DNA of 64,000 bases from Fusibacter sp. A1. GTDB lineage: Bacteria; Bacillota; Clostridia; Peptostreptococcales; Acidaminobacteraceae. The first letter of the stretch is position 1, and each line of letters starts with the position of its first letter. The notes beneath the pieces were generated by a model. That model ran no database searches, had not been told where the DNA came from, and saw only the letters and a program-made list of their open reading frames with translations. Shown piece by piece: positions 55,917-64,000 of the stretch. Location: contig NZ_QQWI01000011.1 of assembly GCF_004125825.1 (NCBI RefSeq), forward strand, positions 1-64,000, written 5' to 3'. The position numbers and the translations under genes are program-made.

Positions 55917-56780
55917 ATGGAGTGGTCAAAAACAAAAAATATTCTGATCATCGCATTGATTGTCACCAATCTGATTATCGGATACTTTATTTGGAATAAA
56001 TCTATGGATAAGGACATCGTCGACGAGAATTCAAGGGTTGCAGATCTGATCAGCATCCTTTCAACCCAACAGATCGATGTGAGCTCGGTCAGGTTGCCGA
56101 CTATCGAGACGATGCCGGTGATCAATGCGGCCTTTATCGGTTATGATCTTGATGTACTGGCCCCTATCATGCTTAAGGACCCCTATGAGAAACTTGAAAA
56201 TTCCGAAGGGCAAGTGGAATACATCGATGGCGATTATAGGTTGAGTCTTGAAAATCAATATACGATGAGGCTTATAGCGATCGAGGATGAAAATTTGGAT
56301 ACGCCAATCGTCTATCCGACCATCGACACCGCCAAACAGATTGCAGAGGCGTTTATCTCGGGTAATCTTCACCTTAATGACGATTATGAATTTGTAAGGT
56401 CTGAGCTTACAGGCACGGGAATTGAACTGATCTATTCCCAAACATTCAGCAACTACTTTATCGAAGGCTCCTATATGAAGATCATCATCAATGGCGATCA
56501 CGTAAAGTCGCTTGAACGGAAATGGCTGAGCATAAGCTATGAAGAGGATGAAAGCACGTCTCTTATTCCATTTTCTGTCGCCTTGTTCAGACTATTGGGC
56601 GAGGTTTACAATGAAGAGAGTGAAATCGACAGGATAGTGATCGACTCGATAACGATAGGGTACAGCCTAAAAGGTTCGATTTTCAATACCGACATCCTTT
56701 CAGGAGAAGCTTCACCTTACTATAAATTCCATTCAACAAGCGGTGAGGTTTACTTGATCGAGGCTCTGGATGTCGAGTGA
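55917..56780 (+). CDS. yycI: WalK regulatory protein YycI
   Basis: 287 residues: start MEWSKTKNILIIALIVTNLIIGYFIW, which is the YycI signature membrane anchor, then an extracytoplasmic domain of YycH/I fold. Follows yycH by eight bases with CTGAGGT upstream. Partner of YycH in regulating WalK. Confidence 0.85.
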   Translation: MEWSKTKNILIIALIVTNLIIGYFIWNKSMDKDIVDENSRVADLISILSTQQIDVSSVRLPTIETMPVINAAFIGYDLDVLAPIMLKDPYEKLENSEGQVEYIDGDYRLSLENQYTMRLIAIEDENLDTPIVYPTIDTAKQIAEAFISGNLHLNDDYEFVRSELTGTGIELIYSQTFSNYFIEGSYMKIIINGDHVKSLERKWLSISYEEDESTSLIPFSVALFRLLGEVYNEESEIDRIVIDSITIGYSLKGSIFNTDILSGEASPYYKFHSTSGEVYLIEALDVE

Positions 56781-56799
56781 TGGTAATTTTATTTTGACG

Positions 56800-56808
56800 T
56801 GATATAAT
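56800..56808 (+). promoter_or_regulatory. extended -10 promoter before walJ
   Basis: TGATATAAT, an extended -10 (TG at 56800-56801, TATAAT at 56803-56808), 33 bases before walJ. The operon may also be read through from yycI. Confidence 0.5.
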
Positions 56809-56841
56809 AGGACAAATGACACTGTTGAAAGGAATGACCTC

Positions 56842-57648
56842 ATGGCTTTAGAATTTTCATCTCTGGCAAGTGGCAGTAGCGGAAATTGTCAACTTATAAA
56901 AAGTAAGAACACCAGGCTCTTGCTCGATGCGGGGCTCAGCGGAAAGTATATCATCAACGGTCTCGGGCACTTTAACATAGAGGCTGAGACGATCGACGGA
57001 ATACTTATCACCCACGAGCATATCGACCATATCAAAGGCGTGGGAATCATGCACAGAAAATGCGGCATGAAGATCTATGCGAACCAAGCGACTTGGGACA
57101 GGGTATCAAAAAAAATTGGAAAAGTCGACCCTTCGAAGGTCGTACTCTTTGATAATGAAAAACCCTTTCACATCAAGGATATCGAAGTGGAGCCGATGTC
57201 CATCTCACACGATGCTGTAGATCCTGTAGCCTATAGTTTTAAAACCCACTCATCAAAAATAGCTGTAATTACGGATCTAGGTCATATCACGGACGAGATG
57301 GTCGACAAGATCAAAGATTCCGATCTTCTGATGCTCGAATCAAACCATAATGTGGATATGCTCATGATGGGAAAATATCCATATCCCTTAAAAAGAAGAG
57401 TGATCGGGGACCATGGACATTTATCCAATGAAGCATGTGCCCAAGCGGCTATTCGTGCGATTACCACAGGTAGGGTGTCCACTGTGCTACTGGCACATCT
57501 GTCAAAAGACAACAATACCCCGGAACTCGCATATGAGACGGCAAAAAGTATGTTTTATGAAAATGACATTCAAGTTGGATCGGATGTGTTCCTAGACCTG
57601 ACGTATAGAGATCGAGTCGGTCAACTGTTCAGGATCGGCGGAAAATAG
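56842..57648 (+). CDS. walJ: metallo-beta-lactamase-fold exonuclease WalJ (YycJ)
   Basis: 268 residues. The zinc motif is THEHIDHIKGV (HxHxDH) at about residues 57-67, the N-terminal LASGSSGNCQLI is typical, and GHLSNEACAQAA follows later. Family members are nucleases linked to mismatch repair and to the wal operon. AAAGGAATG upstream. Confidence 0.92.
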   Translation: MALEFSSLASGSSGNCQLIKSKNTRLLLDAGLSGKYIINGLGHFNIEAETIDGILITHEHIDHIKGVGIMHRKCGMKIYANQATWDRVSKKIGKVDPSKVVLFDNEKPFHIKDIEVEPMSISHDAVDPVAYSFKTHSSKIAVITDLGHITDEMVDKIKDSDLLMLESNHNVDMLMMGKYPYPLKRRVIGDHGHLSNEACAQAAIRAITTGRVSTVLLAHLSKDNNTPELAYETAKSMFYENDIQVGSDVFLDLTYRDRVGQLFRIGGK

Positions 57649-57660
57649 TTTCGTTACTAG

Positions 57661-57684
57661 GGTACCCTTTTGGGTACCTTTTTT
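57661..57684 (+). terminator. terminator between walJ and htrA
   Basis: Stem GGTACCC/GGGTACC (57661-57667 with 57672-57678), four-base loop, then six T. Confidence 0.9.
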
Positions 57685-57711
57685 AATAGACGAAAATAAG
57701 GGAGGATTGTC

Positions 57712-58800
57712 GTGTCCAATTATTATCATAGAAAACAAAGTTCAAAGATTACATGGATCGTGATTGTGAGTCTAGTCGTAGTGGTAGGTGCCAGTCTGCT
57801 TTCTCACTACATGATCTTCAGCTACTACAGCTCTGAGCTTGACTCCTTAAAAGAGCAGCAAAGAATAGGGCTCACTAGAGATCTTACGATAGCAAGTGCG
57901 GCAGACTATGTCATGCCCTCAGTCGTTGGAATCTCTTCTGTGACGTTTAGAGGAGTTGGCATCGAGGAAGTAAGGTACGAAGCTGTGGGAACGGGAGTCA
58001 TCGTCACAAATGACGGATATATTCTCACCAACGCCCATGTGATCGAAAAGGGTCAGGCGGATACCGTGATTGTGATCATGTCCGAGGGTACGCAGCTTGA
58101 AAGTCAAGTCATATGGCTTGATGAACGGCTTGACCTTGCCATGATCAAAGTAGACGCACTTGAGTTGGTTCCAATAAGAATGGGAGATTCGGATAAGCTT
58201 GTCATCGGTGAAACGGCCATTGCGATTGGAAACCCGTTGGGGCTGGAATTTCAGAAAACAGTGACCTCAGGAATCGTCAGCGGACTGGACAGGACCATTG
58301 AGCTGGATGGGACGTTTGTGATAGAGAACCTCATTCAGACAGACGCATCGATCAATCCTGGAAACAGCGGCGGACCTCTTGTGAATTCAAAAGGGGAAGT
58401 GATCGGCATAAACACCATAAAGATGGATACGGCAGAAGGTCTTGGATTTGCGATACCGATCAACAGCGTAAAGATGATCGTCGAAGAAGTTACAAAAAAC
58501 GGAGCTTTCAATGCGGTGGAGCTTGGTGTATCGGCACTTCCGCTTACTACCTATCAGGAGCTGACGGGCAAATATTCAACGATGGATAGCGGTATAGTGG
58601 TCATGAGGGTCCTTCCGGGATCAGTATCAGAAATCGCTGGAATCAAGAAGGATGATATCATCACACATATCGACGGTGTTGTGATCAACAATTTTCATAA
58701 CCTCTTGACCGCCCTCTATAGCTACAAATCTGGAGAAGCGGCCTATATCAAGGTCAATCGCCTAGGAGTGGTGCTTGAGTTCGAGGTGGTATTCGAGTAG
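57712..58800 (+). CDS. htrA: HtrA-like membrane serine protease
   Basis: 362 residues: one membrane span (about 13-35), a trypsin-like domain with the triad His109 (TNAHVI), Asp141 (LDLAMI) and Ser219 (GNSGGPLV), and a C-terminal PDZ domain (about 270-358). Wall-side quality-control protease, commonly the last gene of the wal operon (YycK/HtrC). GTG start with GGGAGG upstream. Separated from walJ by a terminator. Confidence 0.92.
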   Translation: MSNYYHRKQSSKITWIVIVSLVVVVGASLLSHYMIFSYYSSELDSLKEQQRIGLTRDLTIASAADYVMPSVVGISSVTFRGVGIEEVRYEAVGTGVIVTNDGYILTNAHVIEKGQADTVIVIMSEGTQLESQVIWLDERLDLAMIKVDALELVPIRMGDSDKLVIGETAIAIGNPLGLEFQKTVTSGIVSGLDRTIELDGTFVIENLIQTDASINPGNSGGPLVNSKGEVIGINTIKMDTAEGLGFAIPINSVKMIVEEVTKNGAFNAVELGVSALPLTTYQELTGKYSTMDSGIVVMRVLPGSVSEIAGIKKDDIITHIDGVVINNFHNLLTALYSYKSGEAAYIKVNRLGVVLEFEVVFE

Positions 58801-58905
58801 TTTGAATCAGTTATTAAGAAAATGTTACAAAACTCTTGTTAAATGCCCAAATTTTAGGTATATTTGAAGTTGCGGAGTATTCACACAATTTCAGGGGGGA
58901 GCATT

Positions 58906-60201
58906 ATGGAAAACAAGAGTGGTAATCGAGTGAAGGAATTACGGAACATAAGGCTTATGCTTGCCGGTATTATCGTATCGAAAACCGGTACAATGGCATT
59001 CACCTTCGCTCTGGCGATTTACATACTGCGAACAACCGGTTCAGCGATGGGACTCGCTATTTCGATCATACTCTATTCGTTACCGAAGCTTATCATATCT
59101 CCATATGCAGGCGTACTTGCGGACCGGATCGACAGAAAACTGCTGGTAGTCGGCGGAGACCTGATCAGCGGGCTAGTGGTGCTGCTGTTGTTGTTCCAGT
59201 CAACCGTATCGATCACCTCGCTCTATGCGGTCATCGTCGTACTCAGTCTTGTACAGACTTTCTTTGAAATCGCGTTTCAGGCGGCTCAACCGGATATCGT
59301 ATCGGATGACGGACTGTTCAAACTAAACTCATACGCCCAGTCGGCAATGTCCGCAGCGGATATCATAGGCCCTGCACTTGGTGGAATCATGCTCAATTTC
59401 GGCATCGAGACCATCATTCTTGTCAATGGCTTGTCGTTCATCATGTCCGGACTTTCAGAAAGCTTCATCGACTTCACATTCAACAGAAAAAAGGTAGCGA
59501 AAACAGAAAAGCCTGTAAAAGGGTCCATGCGCTCAGAATATAAAGAAGCCTTTCAGTTTATCAGATCAAAGAAAATCATCGTATACATCATCGGACTGTC
59601 ACTTGGCATCAACATGCTTATAGGACTTGGCATCAGAGTGCCTCTTCCATACCTGATGAATGAAATACTCAAGATGAACAGTGTGACGATCGGGTTGATC
59701 GAAGCGATTTTATCCATAGGAATACTGGTAAGCAGCCTGATTCTTGGAAAAAGAGGTCCAGGTCCGCTTTATAAGAGCACTTATCTTTATGCGTGCGTCA
59801 TAGGGCTCAGCGTACTGTTTATGGGGCTCCCGTTCGCATTCGGACTAACTTATCCAGAACTGACAGCTGCGATCATCCTTGCAGTGACACATTTCACAGT
59901 CGGATTCGCACTGCCTAGTTTTACGGTGCCGATCATCACCTTTGAGCAGCAGATCATTCCAGAGAACATGCGTGGCAGGGTCTTCGGTCTGATAGGTATG
60001 CTTGCGAGCATCGGAATGCCGCTTATGGTCGTGATCAGCGCGTTTGTGATGCCGATTTTTTCAGCGACGAGCATGCTTGTCTTTGTTGGTGCGGGCATCG
60101 TGGTGCTTACTTCGTTCATCATGAGCAGAAAACAGATCAGACTGACCTTTAAAGAGGTTGATGCAAGCAGCGAGACTTCAACCGAGGAAATCACATCTTA
60201 A
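58906..60201 (+). CDS. MFS transporter (macrolide-efflux-like)
   Basis: 431 residues with about twelve predicted membrane spans. Begins RNIRLMLAGIIVSKTGTMAFTFALAIYIL, with the motif GVLADRIDRKLLVVGGD (motif A) near residue 70 and a second related one, NMRGRVFGLIGMLAS, after the sixth span. The general layout fits the MFS_3/macrolide-efflux group; the substrate cannot be told. ATG 58906 has AGGGGGG upstream; the longer frame has none. The HNH gene starts at the next base after its stop. Confidence 0.87.
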   Translation: MENKSGNRVKELRNIRLMLAGIIVSKTGTMAFTFALAIYILRTTGSAMGLAISIILYSLPKLIISPYAGVLADRIDRKLLVVGGDLISGLVVLLLLFQSTVSITSLYAVIVVLSLVQTFFEIAFQAAQPDIVSDDGLFKLNSYAQSAMSAADIIGPALGGIMLNFGIETIILVNGLSFIMSGLSESFIDFTFNRKKVAKTEKPVKGSMRSEYKEAFQFIRSKKIIVYIIGLSLGINMLIGLGIRVPLPYLMNEILKMNSVTIGLIEAILSIGILVSSLILGKRGPGPLYKSTYLYACVIGLSVLFMGLPFAFGLTYPELTAAIILAVTHFTVGFALPSFTVPIITFEQQIIPENMRGRVFGLIGMLASIGMPLMVVISAFVMPIFSATSMLVFVGAGIVVLTSFIMSRKQIRLTFKEVDASSETSTEEITS

Positions 60202-60630
60202 ATGAAACCCAACTATATCGATAAAAAATACATCTATCTAAGAGAAGACCAAAGGTGCTACTACTGCGAAAAGCAGCTCAAGCTTGGGCAAGTCACCTTG
60301 GACCACTATGAACCCAAATCAGAAGGCGGCACCTGCGACTATTTTAATCTTGTCAGCAGCTGTAAGCGCTGCAACACATTTAAGCAGTCAAGGGTCCCTG
60401 CAGATATAGAAAGTGTCCATCTACAGCTCTTTAGACAGGCAGTCAAGGATTCAAAGATCATCTCAGTCGTTTCAAAGCTGTCTCAGACCGATTTTAAGGC
60501 ATGTGCGGACCAAGTGACCGGCGTATGCTGTAAAAACGGCGAGGGGCTGGCATTTGGCGTGGATATCACAATGCACATCAAGGAAAACAAGGTTTATCGG
60601 ATTGAGGGAAAATGTCCTCTTTCAACCTGA
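60202..60630 (+). CDS. HNH endonuclease domain protein
   Basis: 142 residues. The HNH core is at about 10-55: CYYCEKQL, TLDHYEPKSEGG, NLVSSCKRCN, giving Cys-x2-Cys, Asp-His, Asn and Cys-x2-Cys. The remaining part is helical with further cysteines (CADQVTGVCCKNG), perhaps a second metal site. It starts directly after the MFS stop codon. Such stand-alone HNH proteins may be restriction-like or repair nucleases; no partner suggests which. Confidence 0.82.
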   Translation: MKPNYIDKKYIYLREDQRCYYCEKQLKLGQVTLDHYEPKSEGGTCDYFNLVSSCKRCNTFKQSRVPADIESVHLQLFRQAVKDSKIISVVSKLSQTDFKACADQVTGVCCKNGEGLAFGVDITMHIKENKVYRIEGKCPLST

Positions 60631-60690
60631 CACATAATTGGCACACATTTATGGGCTATAGTTAAACTATCAAATAGATGGAGGTGTCAC

Positions 60691-61077
60691 ATGAAAAAGA
60701 ATATCGCGATCATATTGACCTTGGTACTGGCATTTGGAGCTATAGGAATTGCATCGTTTGCGGATACAGAAGAAGTACCGCAGTGGTTCAACGACATGCT
60801 CAAATGGAGAACCGAAAGAATAGGCGAAGCTGTCGAATCAGGTGATCTGACTCAGGAAGATGCAGAGTTATGGTTGGAGCACATGGAAGAGATGGAAGCC
60901 TATCACGAGGAAAACGGATTTACTTTCAGTGGAGGCATGTATGGCTTGGGTAAGGGGATGCATGGATCTGGCGGACCAGGAATGGGTATGTTCGGACAAA
61001 GAAACGGTGATTTCGAAAGACCTGACGGCTTTACACGCGGTTCACACCCTTGTTTCAATCAAGACACACAGGATTAG
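60691..61077 (+). CDS. secreted DUF2680 family protein
   Basis: 128 residues. Signal peptide KKNIAIILTLVLAFGAIGIASFA (cleavage about residue 25), then PQWFNDMLKWRTERIGEAVESGDLTQEDAELWLEHMEEMEAYH, the DUF2680 (YckD) core, and a Gly/Met-rich C terminus (GMYGLGKGMHGSGGPGMGMFG). Found with metal- or stress-responsive genes in clostridia. A two-component system follows, which it may report to or be controlled by. ATGGAGGTG upstream. Confidence 0.82.
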   Translation: MKKNIAIILTLVLAFGAIGIASFADTEEVPQWFNDMLKWRTERIGEAVESGDLTQEDAELWLEHMEEMEAYHEENGFTFSGGMYGLGKGMHGSGGPGMGMFGQRNGDFERPDGFTRGSHPCFNQDTQD

Positions 61078-61100
61078 CAGCAGATAAAGCATGAATTGAG

Positions 61101-61125
61101 CGCTCCCACCAAGGGAGCGTTTTTA
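61101..61125 (+). terminator. terminator after the DUF2680 gene
   Basis: Stem CGCTCCC/GGGAGCG (61101-61107 with 61113-61119), five-base loop, five T. Confidence 0.9.
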
Positions 61126-61162
61126 TTCATTATATGGGGTATAATAAGACAAGGAGGTGGCT

Positions 61163-61843
61163 ATGTCGTATTCGATTTGGATAGTGGAAGATGAAAAAAG
61201 CATATCGGACATCATAAAAGCGTATCTGGAAAAAGAGTCCTATTCGGTCACCCAGTTTATGGATGGCCTATCGGCAATGAACGCGCTAGAAGGTGAACTG
61301 CCTTCTTTGATGATTCTTGATATCAACCTCCCGATCTATGGCGGGCAGGATATCTTAAAAAAACTACGTGAAAGCTCCGACTTACCGGTTATCATGCTTA
61401 CCTCGCTATCCGATGAAGTAAGCCGTATCAAAGGGTTTGAGCTAGGAGTGGATGACTATGTCACCAAACCCTACAGCAATATTGAACTTGTGCACCGGGT
61501 TAAAAGGATTCTTATCAGAACCTACGGAAAGGCGGAACAACTTAAAATTAGCAAGGAGCTTTATATCGACACAAAGACCTATGAACTCTTTTTTAATGAC
61601 AACCGGATCGATCTTACCACCAACGAGGTACGTGTTTTAATGACCCTGGTCAAAGAGAAGGGCCGTGTCCTATCGCGTGAACAGGTGATTGAACTGACTT
61701 TCGGTTACGCTTATGAAGCGACTCCGCGCAATATAGATACCTATATCAAAAATATCAGGCAGAAAATCGAAATAGATCCAAAAAGTCCAGAGATTGTACG
61801 GACAAAGTATGGAATAGGGTATTATTACGGAGGCGGATTATGA
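61163..61843 (+). CDS. OmpR-family response regulator
   Basis: 226 residues. Receiver with EDE9-11, the phosphorylated Asp of LMILDINLP (about residue 52) and KPYSN, then a winged-helix output domain (EQVIELTFGYAYEATPRNIDTYIKNIRQKIE). ATG 61163, five bases after AAGGAGG; a GTG two codons before is within the ribosome site. Four-base overlap with the kinase gene. Confidence 0.92.
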   Translation: MSYSIWIVEDEKSISDIIKAYLEKESYSVTQFMDGLSAMNALEGELPSLMILDINLPIYGGQDILKKLRESSDLPVIMLTSLSDEVSRIKGFELGVDDYVTKPYSNIELVHRVKRILIRTYGKAEQLKISKELYIDTKTYELFFNDNRIDLTTNEVRVLMTLVKEKGRVLSREQVIELTFGYAYEATPRNIDTYIKNIRQKIEIDPKSPEIVRTKYGIGYYYGGGL

Positions 61844-63189
61844 AACTGAACAGCTACTTCACCAGAATGCTTCTGATCGCTCTCGTACTGATGATCGGAT
61901 TTATCTTTCTTACGACGACGCTTGTGATCAACCAAAAGTTCAACACCTTTTTGTTCAAGGAGCATAAGGACAAGCTCGACATGCTCGAAAAACAGGTGCT
62001 GGAATTGATCACCGCGTCGACTGAAGAGGAGTTTAAGACTGAGTTCAATGAACTTGAAAATATCCTTTCCGGCACAGGCTACATTCTGGCGATACAGAGC
62101 GAAGAGGGTCAAACGATCATGGTCGCAGGAGAAGTGAGAGACCATAGAAATATGATGAACCGCATGATCAGTGAGAAAACTGAAGAGAGAACGCTCGCAG
62201 TAGACGGAAAAACAGTCGGTAATCTGATCATAAGGTACCAGGGCGACTTTAACGCATCAGTTGCTGCAATGGAGTTCAAGCAGACGCTTTTGATCTCGAT
62301 GTCCGTCGCTGGAATCTTGAGTGCCATCTTCATCATCCTACTGGGCAGGCATATGTCCAAAAAAATCACTGCGCCTGTATACGGCGCGATCGGGGTAGCC
62401 CAGAAAGTAAAACGAGGGGACTACAAGGTCGTCGCACGTAAAGACTGCGGGATTGAGGAACTGGACGAACTGAACCGGTCCATCGATACCATGGCGCAGT
62501 CGCTGTCGGTTCAGTCCCAGCTTAGGAGGCGGATGATGGAACAGATGGGACATGAAGTGAAAACGCCTTTGTCCATCGTAAGAACCCAGTTGGAGGCCGT
62601 CAAGGATGGTATGGTCGAACTGGATGGCGACCGGGTCGGTCAAATGCTAGAAGAGGTCCATGAACTGTCTCGGCTGGTGGAAGGCCTTGAAAACGCCGAG
62701 GAGCTGGCAGAAGAGTTCGAGCAGGTACATCTTGAGAACATCGAGTTGCATGATTTTTTAAAGGCAGTGGTTCAGCGAACCGAGTATAACTTTTCAAAAA
62801 GAGGACTGACTGTGATGCTGACTCAGAACGTGCGTCCAATCCTCTACAGCGATAAAATCAAACTGAAGTCGATTCTTTTAAACCTGCTTGTCAATGCGCA
62901 GAAGTATGCGCTTGCACCTGGATTTGTTTCTATCAAGGTCGAAAGATCAGGTGATTTCATCGAGATCGCGATCCATAACAAAAAGACGGCAGAAATAGAG
63001 TTAGATGTCAAACAACTAGGCTATGCTGGGTATAGGGGAAACAGACAGTCGCTCGATGGAAGAGGACTTGGGCTTTACATCGTCAGCAGATTATCTGAAC
63101 AACTGGGTGCTGCGGTCGATTACAGGGTCACAGAAGACACCTTTGAAGCGATCGTGAGAATGAAAGCGACAGGTAAGGAGCTAATGTAA
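61840..63189 (+). CDS. sensor histidine kinase with atypical ATP-binding domain
   Basis: 449 residues. Membrane spans at about 8-30 and 148-168 flank an extracytoplasmic sensor; HAMP follows (about 170-222), HisKA with His238 (MGHEVKTPLS), N box LLNLLVNAQKYA and G2 GRGLGLYIV (about 407-415). The G1 box, normally D-x-G-x-G, reads IHNKKTAEIE. Loss of the Asp that contacts adenine could weaken ATP binding. Paired with the response regulator before it; sits next to a DUF2680 gene. Confidence 0.88.
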   Translation: MKLNSYFTRMLLIALVLMIGFIFLTTTLVINQKFNTFLFKEHKDKLDMLEKQVLELITASTEEEFKTEFNELENILSGTGYILAIQSEEGQTIMVAGEVRDHRNMMNRMISEKTEERTLAVDGKTVGNLIIRYQGDFNASVAAMEFKQTLLISMSVAGILSAIFIILLGRHMSKKITAPVYGAIGVAQKVKRGDYKVVARKDCGIEELDELNRSIDTMAQSLSVQSQLRRRMMEQMGHEVKTPLSIVRTQLEAVKDGMVELDGDRVGQMLEEVHELSRLVEGLENAEELAEEFEQVHLENIELHDFLKAVVQRTEYNFSKRGLTVMLTQNVRPILYSDKIKLKSILLNLLVNAQKYALAPGFVSIKVERSGDFIEIAIHNKKTAEIELDVKQLGYAGYRGNRQSLDGRGLGLYIVSRLSEQLGAAVDYRVTEDTFEAIVRMKATGKELM

Positions 63190-63201
63190 AAATATGGTAT
63201 T

Positions 63202-63217
63202 AGTTTCACGTGGAACG
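63202..63217. promoter_or_regulatory. probable second parS site
   Basis: Plus strand AGTTTCACGTGGAACG; read on the minus strand it is CGTTCCACGTGAAACT, which matches TGTTNCACGTGAAACA at all but the first and last positions. It is intergenic, about 44 kb right of the perfect parS at 19611. Confidence 0.7.
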
Positions 63218-63257
63218 TGTATTTTTTTACCATTTATCATCAAAAGGAGGAATTCGA

Positions 63258-63932
63258 GTGAAATACGCGGTAATATCTGATGTACACAGCAATCATGTCG
63301 CACTGCAAGAAGTACTTACACACATCAAAGGGCAAGGGGTTGACGGTATTATCTGCCTTGGAGATCTCGTTGGATACCATACATTTCCAAATGAAGTGAT
63401 CGACCTAATCAAAAGTTCAGGTGCAACGACAATCATGGGAAACCACGACCTTAAGTACTTGAGAAACGATCATCCGAAGGATGTTGTAGGAAGCTTTATG
63501 GCTAAACACATCACTAAAGAGAACAGAGAATACCTCGAGTGCCTACCGCCAGAACATCTCATGGTTGTTGAAGGCCTTACCCTTCAATGTGTTCACGGGA
63601 GTCCTGACAATATTTCTGAATACATGTATGCGGATGGGGACAACACCGAATCGATAATGCTGACCCTGGATGCGGACATTCTGCTTGCCGGGCATACACA
63701 TTTTCCCTTAATCGAACAATTTGGCAATAAATGGTACATCAATTCAGGAAGTGTCGGAAAGCCAAAAATCGGATCGATCGAAGCGACCTATGTGCTGCTT
63801 TCGCTACTCGACAAAACAGTAGAGGCCGAAATCATATATGTACCCTATGACAACACCCTGATCGTCGAGGATCTCAAAAGGCATGGGTTTCCTGAATCGG
63901 TGATTACATCAGCAATGACAGGAAAAGCATAG
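63258..63932 (+). CDS. metallophosphoesterase (YfcE/MJ0936-like)
   Basis: 224 residues. The metal ligands are seen in order: AVISDVHSNHVALQEVL (D-x-H), CLGDLVGY (GD), GNHD, HGSP and AGHTHFPLI (GH-x-H), then INSGSVGKP. Calcineurin-like phosphodiesterase or phosphatase; substrate unknown. GTG 63258 has AAAGGAGGA upstream; the open frame upstream would begin inside the parS-like site. Confidence 0.88.
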   Translation: MKYAVISDVHSNHVALQEVLTHIKGQGVDGIICLGDLVGYHTFPNEVIDLIKSSGATTIMGNHDLKYLRNDHPKDVVGSFMAKHITKENREYLECLPPEHLMVVEGLTLQCVHGSPDNISEYMYADGDNTESIMLTLDADILLAGHTHFPLIEQFGNKWYINSGSVGKPKIGSIEATYVLLSLLDKTVEAEIIYVPYDNTLIVEDLKRHGFPESVITSAMTGKA

Positions 63933-63937
63933 GAGTA

Positions 63938-63976
63938 GGGCGCGGCATGTCAGCCACATGTGTGCGCCTTTTTTAT
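63938..63976 (+). terminator. terminator after the phosphoesterase gene
   Basis: Interrupted stem GGCGC...ATGT / ACAT...GCGCC (63939-63950 with 63955-63968) followed by six T. Confidence 0.85.
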
Positions 63977-64000
63977 TTGCTTCTCCAGCGGTAACATCGG

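Noticed and set aside
58822..58841. TGTTAC...TGTTAA before the MFS gene as a WalR box
   Set aside because: The spacer is eight bases, not the required five.

Overview
The window is the replication-origin region of a low-to-moderate GC Firmicutes (Bacillota) chromosome, most likely a clostridial lineage. The reasons are the dnaA-dnaN-yaaA-recF-gyrB-gyrA block, rpmH-rnpA-yidD-yidC-jag-mnmE-mnmG-rsmG-parA-parB, DnaD/DnaI-type helicase loading, a WalRK operon, RsbV/RsbW/sigma-B regulation, and strong ribosome binding sites with many GTG and TTG starts. I cannot name the species. The origin lies around dnaA, with DnaA-box clusters at 9518-9763 and 11125-11499. Almost all genes left of it are on the minus strand and almost all right of it on the plus strand, so genes point away from the origin. 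Exceptions are an HD-GYP gene, a RAYT-like gene and the dnaI-dnaD pair.

Left arm (1-11107, minus strand): the window begins exactly at the 5' end of a 16S rRNA gene that runs out of the window; its leader and extended -10 promoter are visible. Between it and the sigma-B operon are two candidate small transcription units, each with a promoter and a terminator. Then come sigB-rsbW-rsbV with a probable sigma-B-type autoregulatory promoter, and gyrA, gyrB, recF, yaaA, dnaN and dnaA.

Right arm, 11.1-20.6 kb: rpmH to rsmG (ribosomal protein, RNase P, membrane insertion, tRNA and rRNA modification), parA-parB with a perfect parS site just after parB, and a lipid kinase. 20.7-25.9 kb is the most unusual part. 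It has a bacterial enhancer-binding protein that has lost GAFTGA, a 500-base intergenic region rich in two kinds of dyad repeat, and then a four-gene operon. That operon encodes two paralogous DNA-binding/coiled-coil proteins, one cytoplasmic coiled-coil protein and one membrane-anchored OmpA-like protein. A TGTAAAC-NN-GTTTACA operator recurs before the operon, inside it and before tadA. Together they look like an origin-proximal DNA-to-envelope module of unknown function.

25.4-47.6 kb: tadA, SRP RNA (with an apparent UGAC tetraloop), dnaX-ybaB-recR, an EcsC-like gene, a leucyl aminopeptidase, HD-GYP, an RNA methyltransferase followed by four poorly known genes, a degenerate RAYT, rpsF-ssb-rpsR, yybS-gdpP-rplI-dnaB, purA, and the divergent helicase-loader pair. 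47.6-58.8 kb is a cell-wall block: two LysM-G5-M23 peptidase paralogues, then walR-walK, an unknown secreted protein, yycH, yycI, walJ and htrA, with two perfect WalR boxes. 58.9-64 kb holds an MFS transporter, an HNH protein, a DUF2680 protein with a two-component system, and a phosphoesterase preceded by a near-consensus second parS.

All calls were made by eye from sequence and translations; no database search, alignment or folding program was run.
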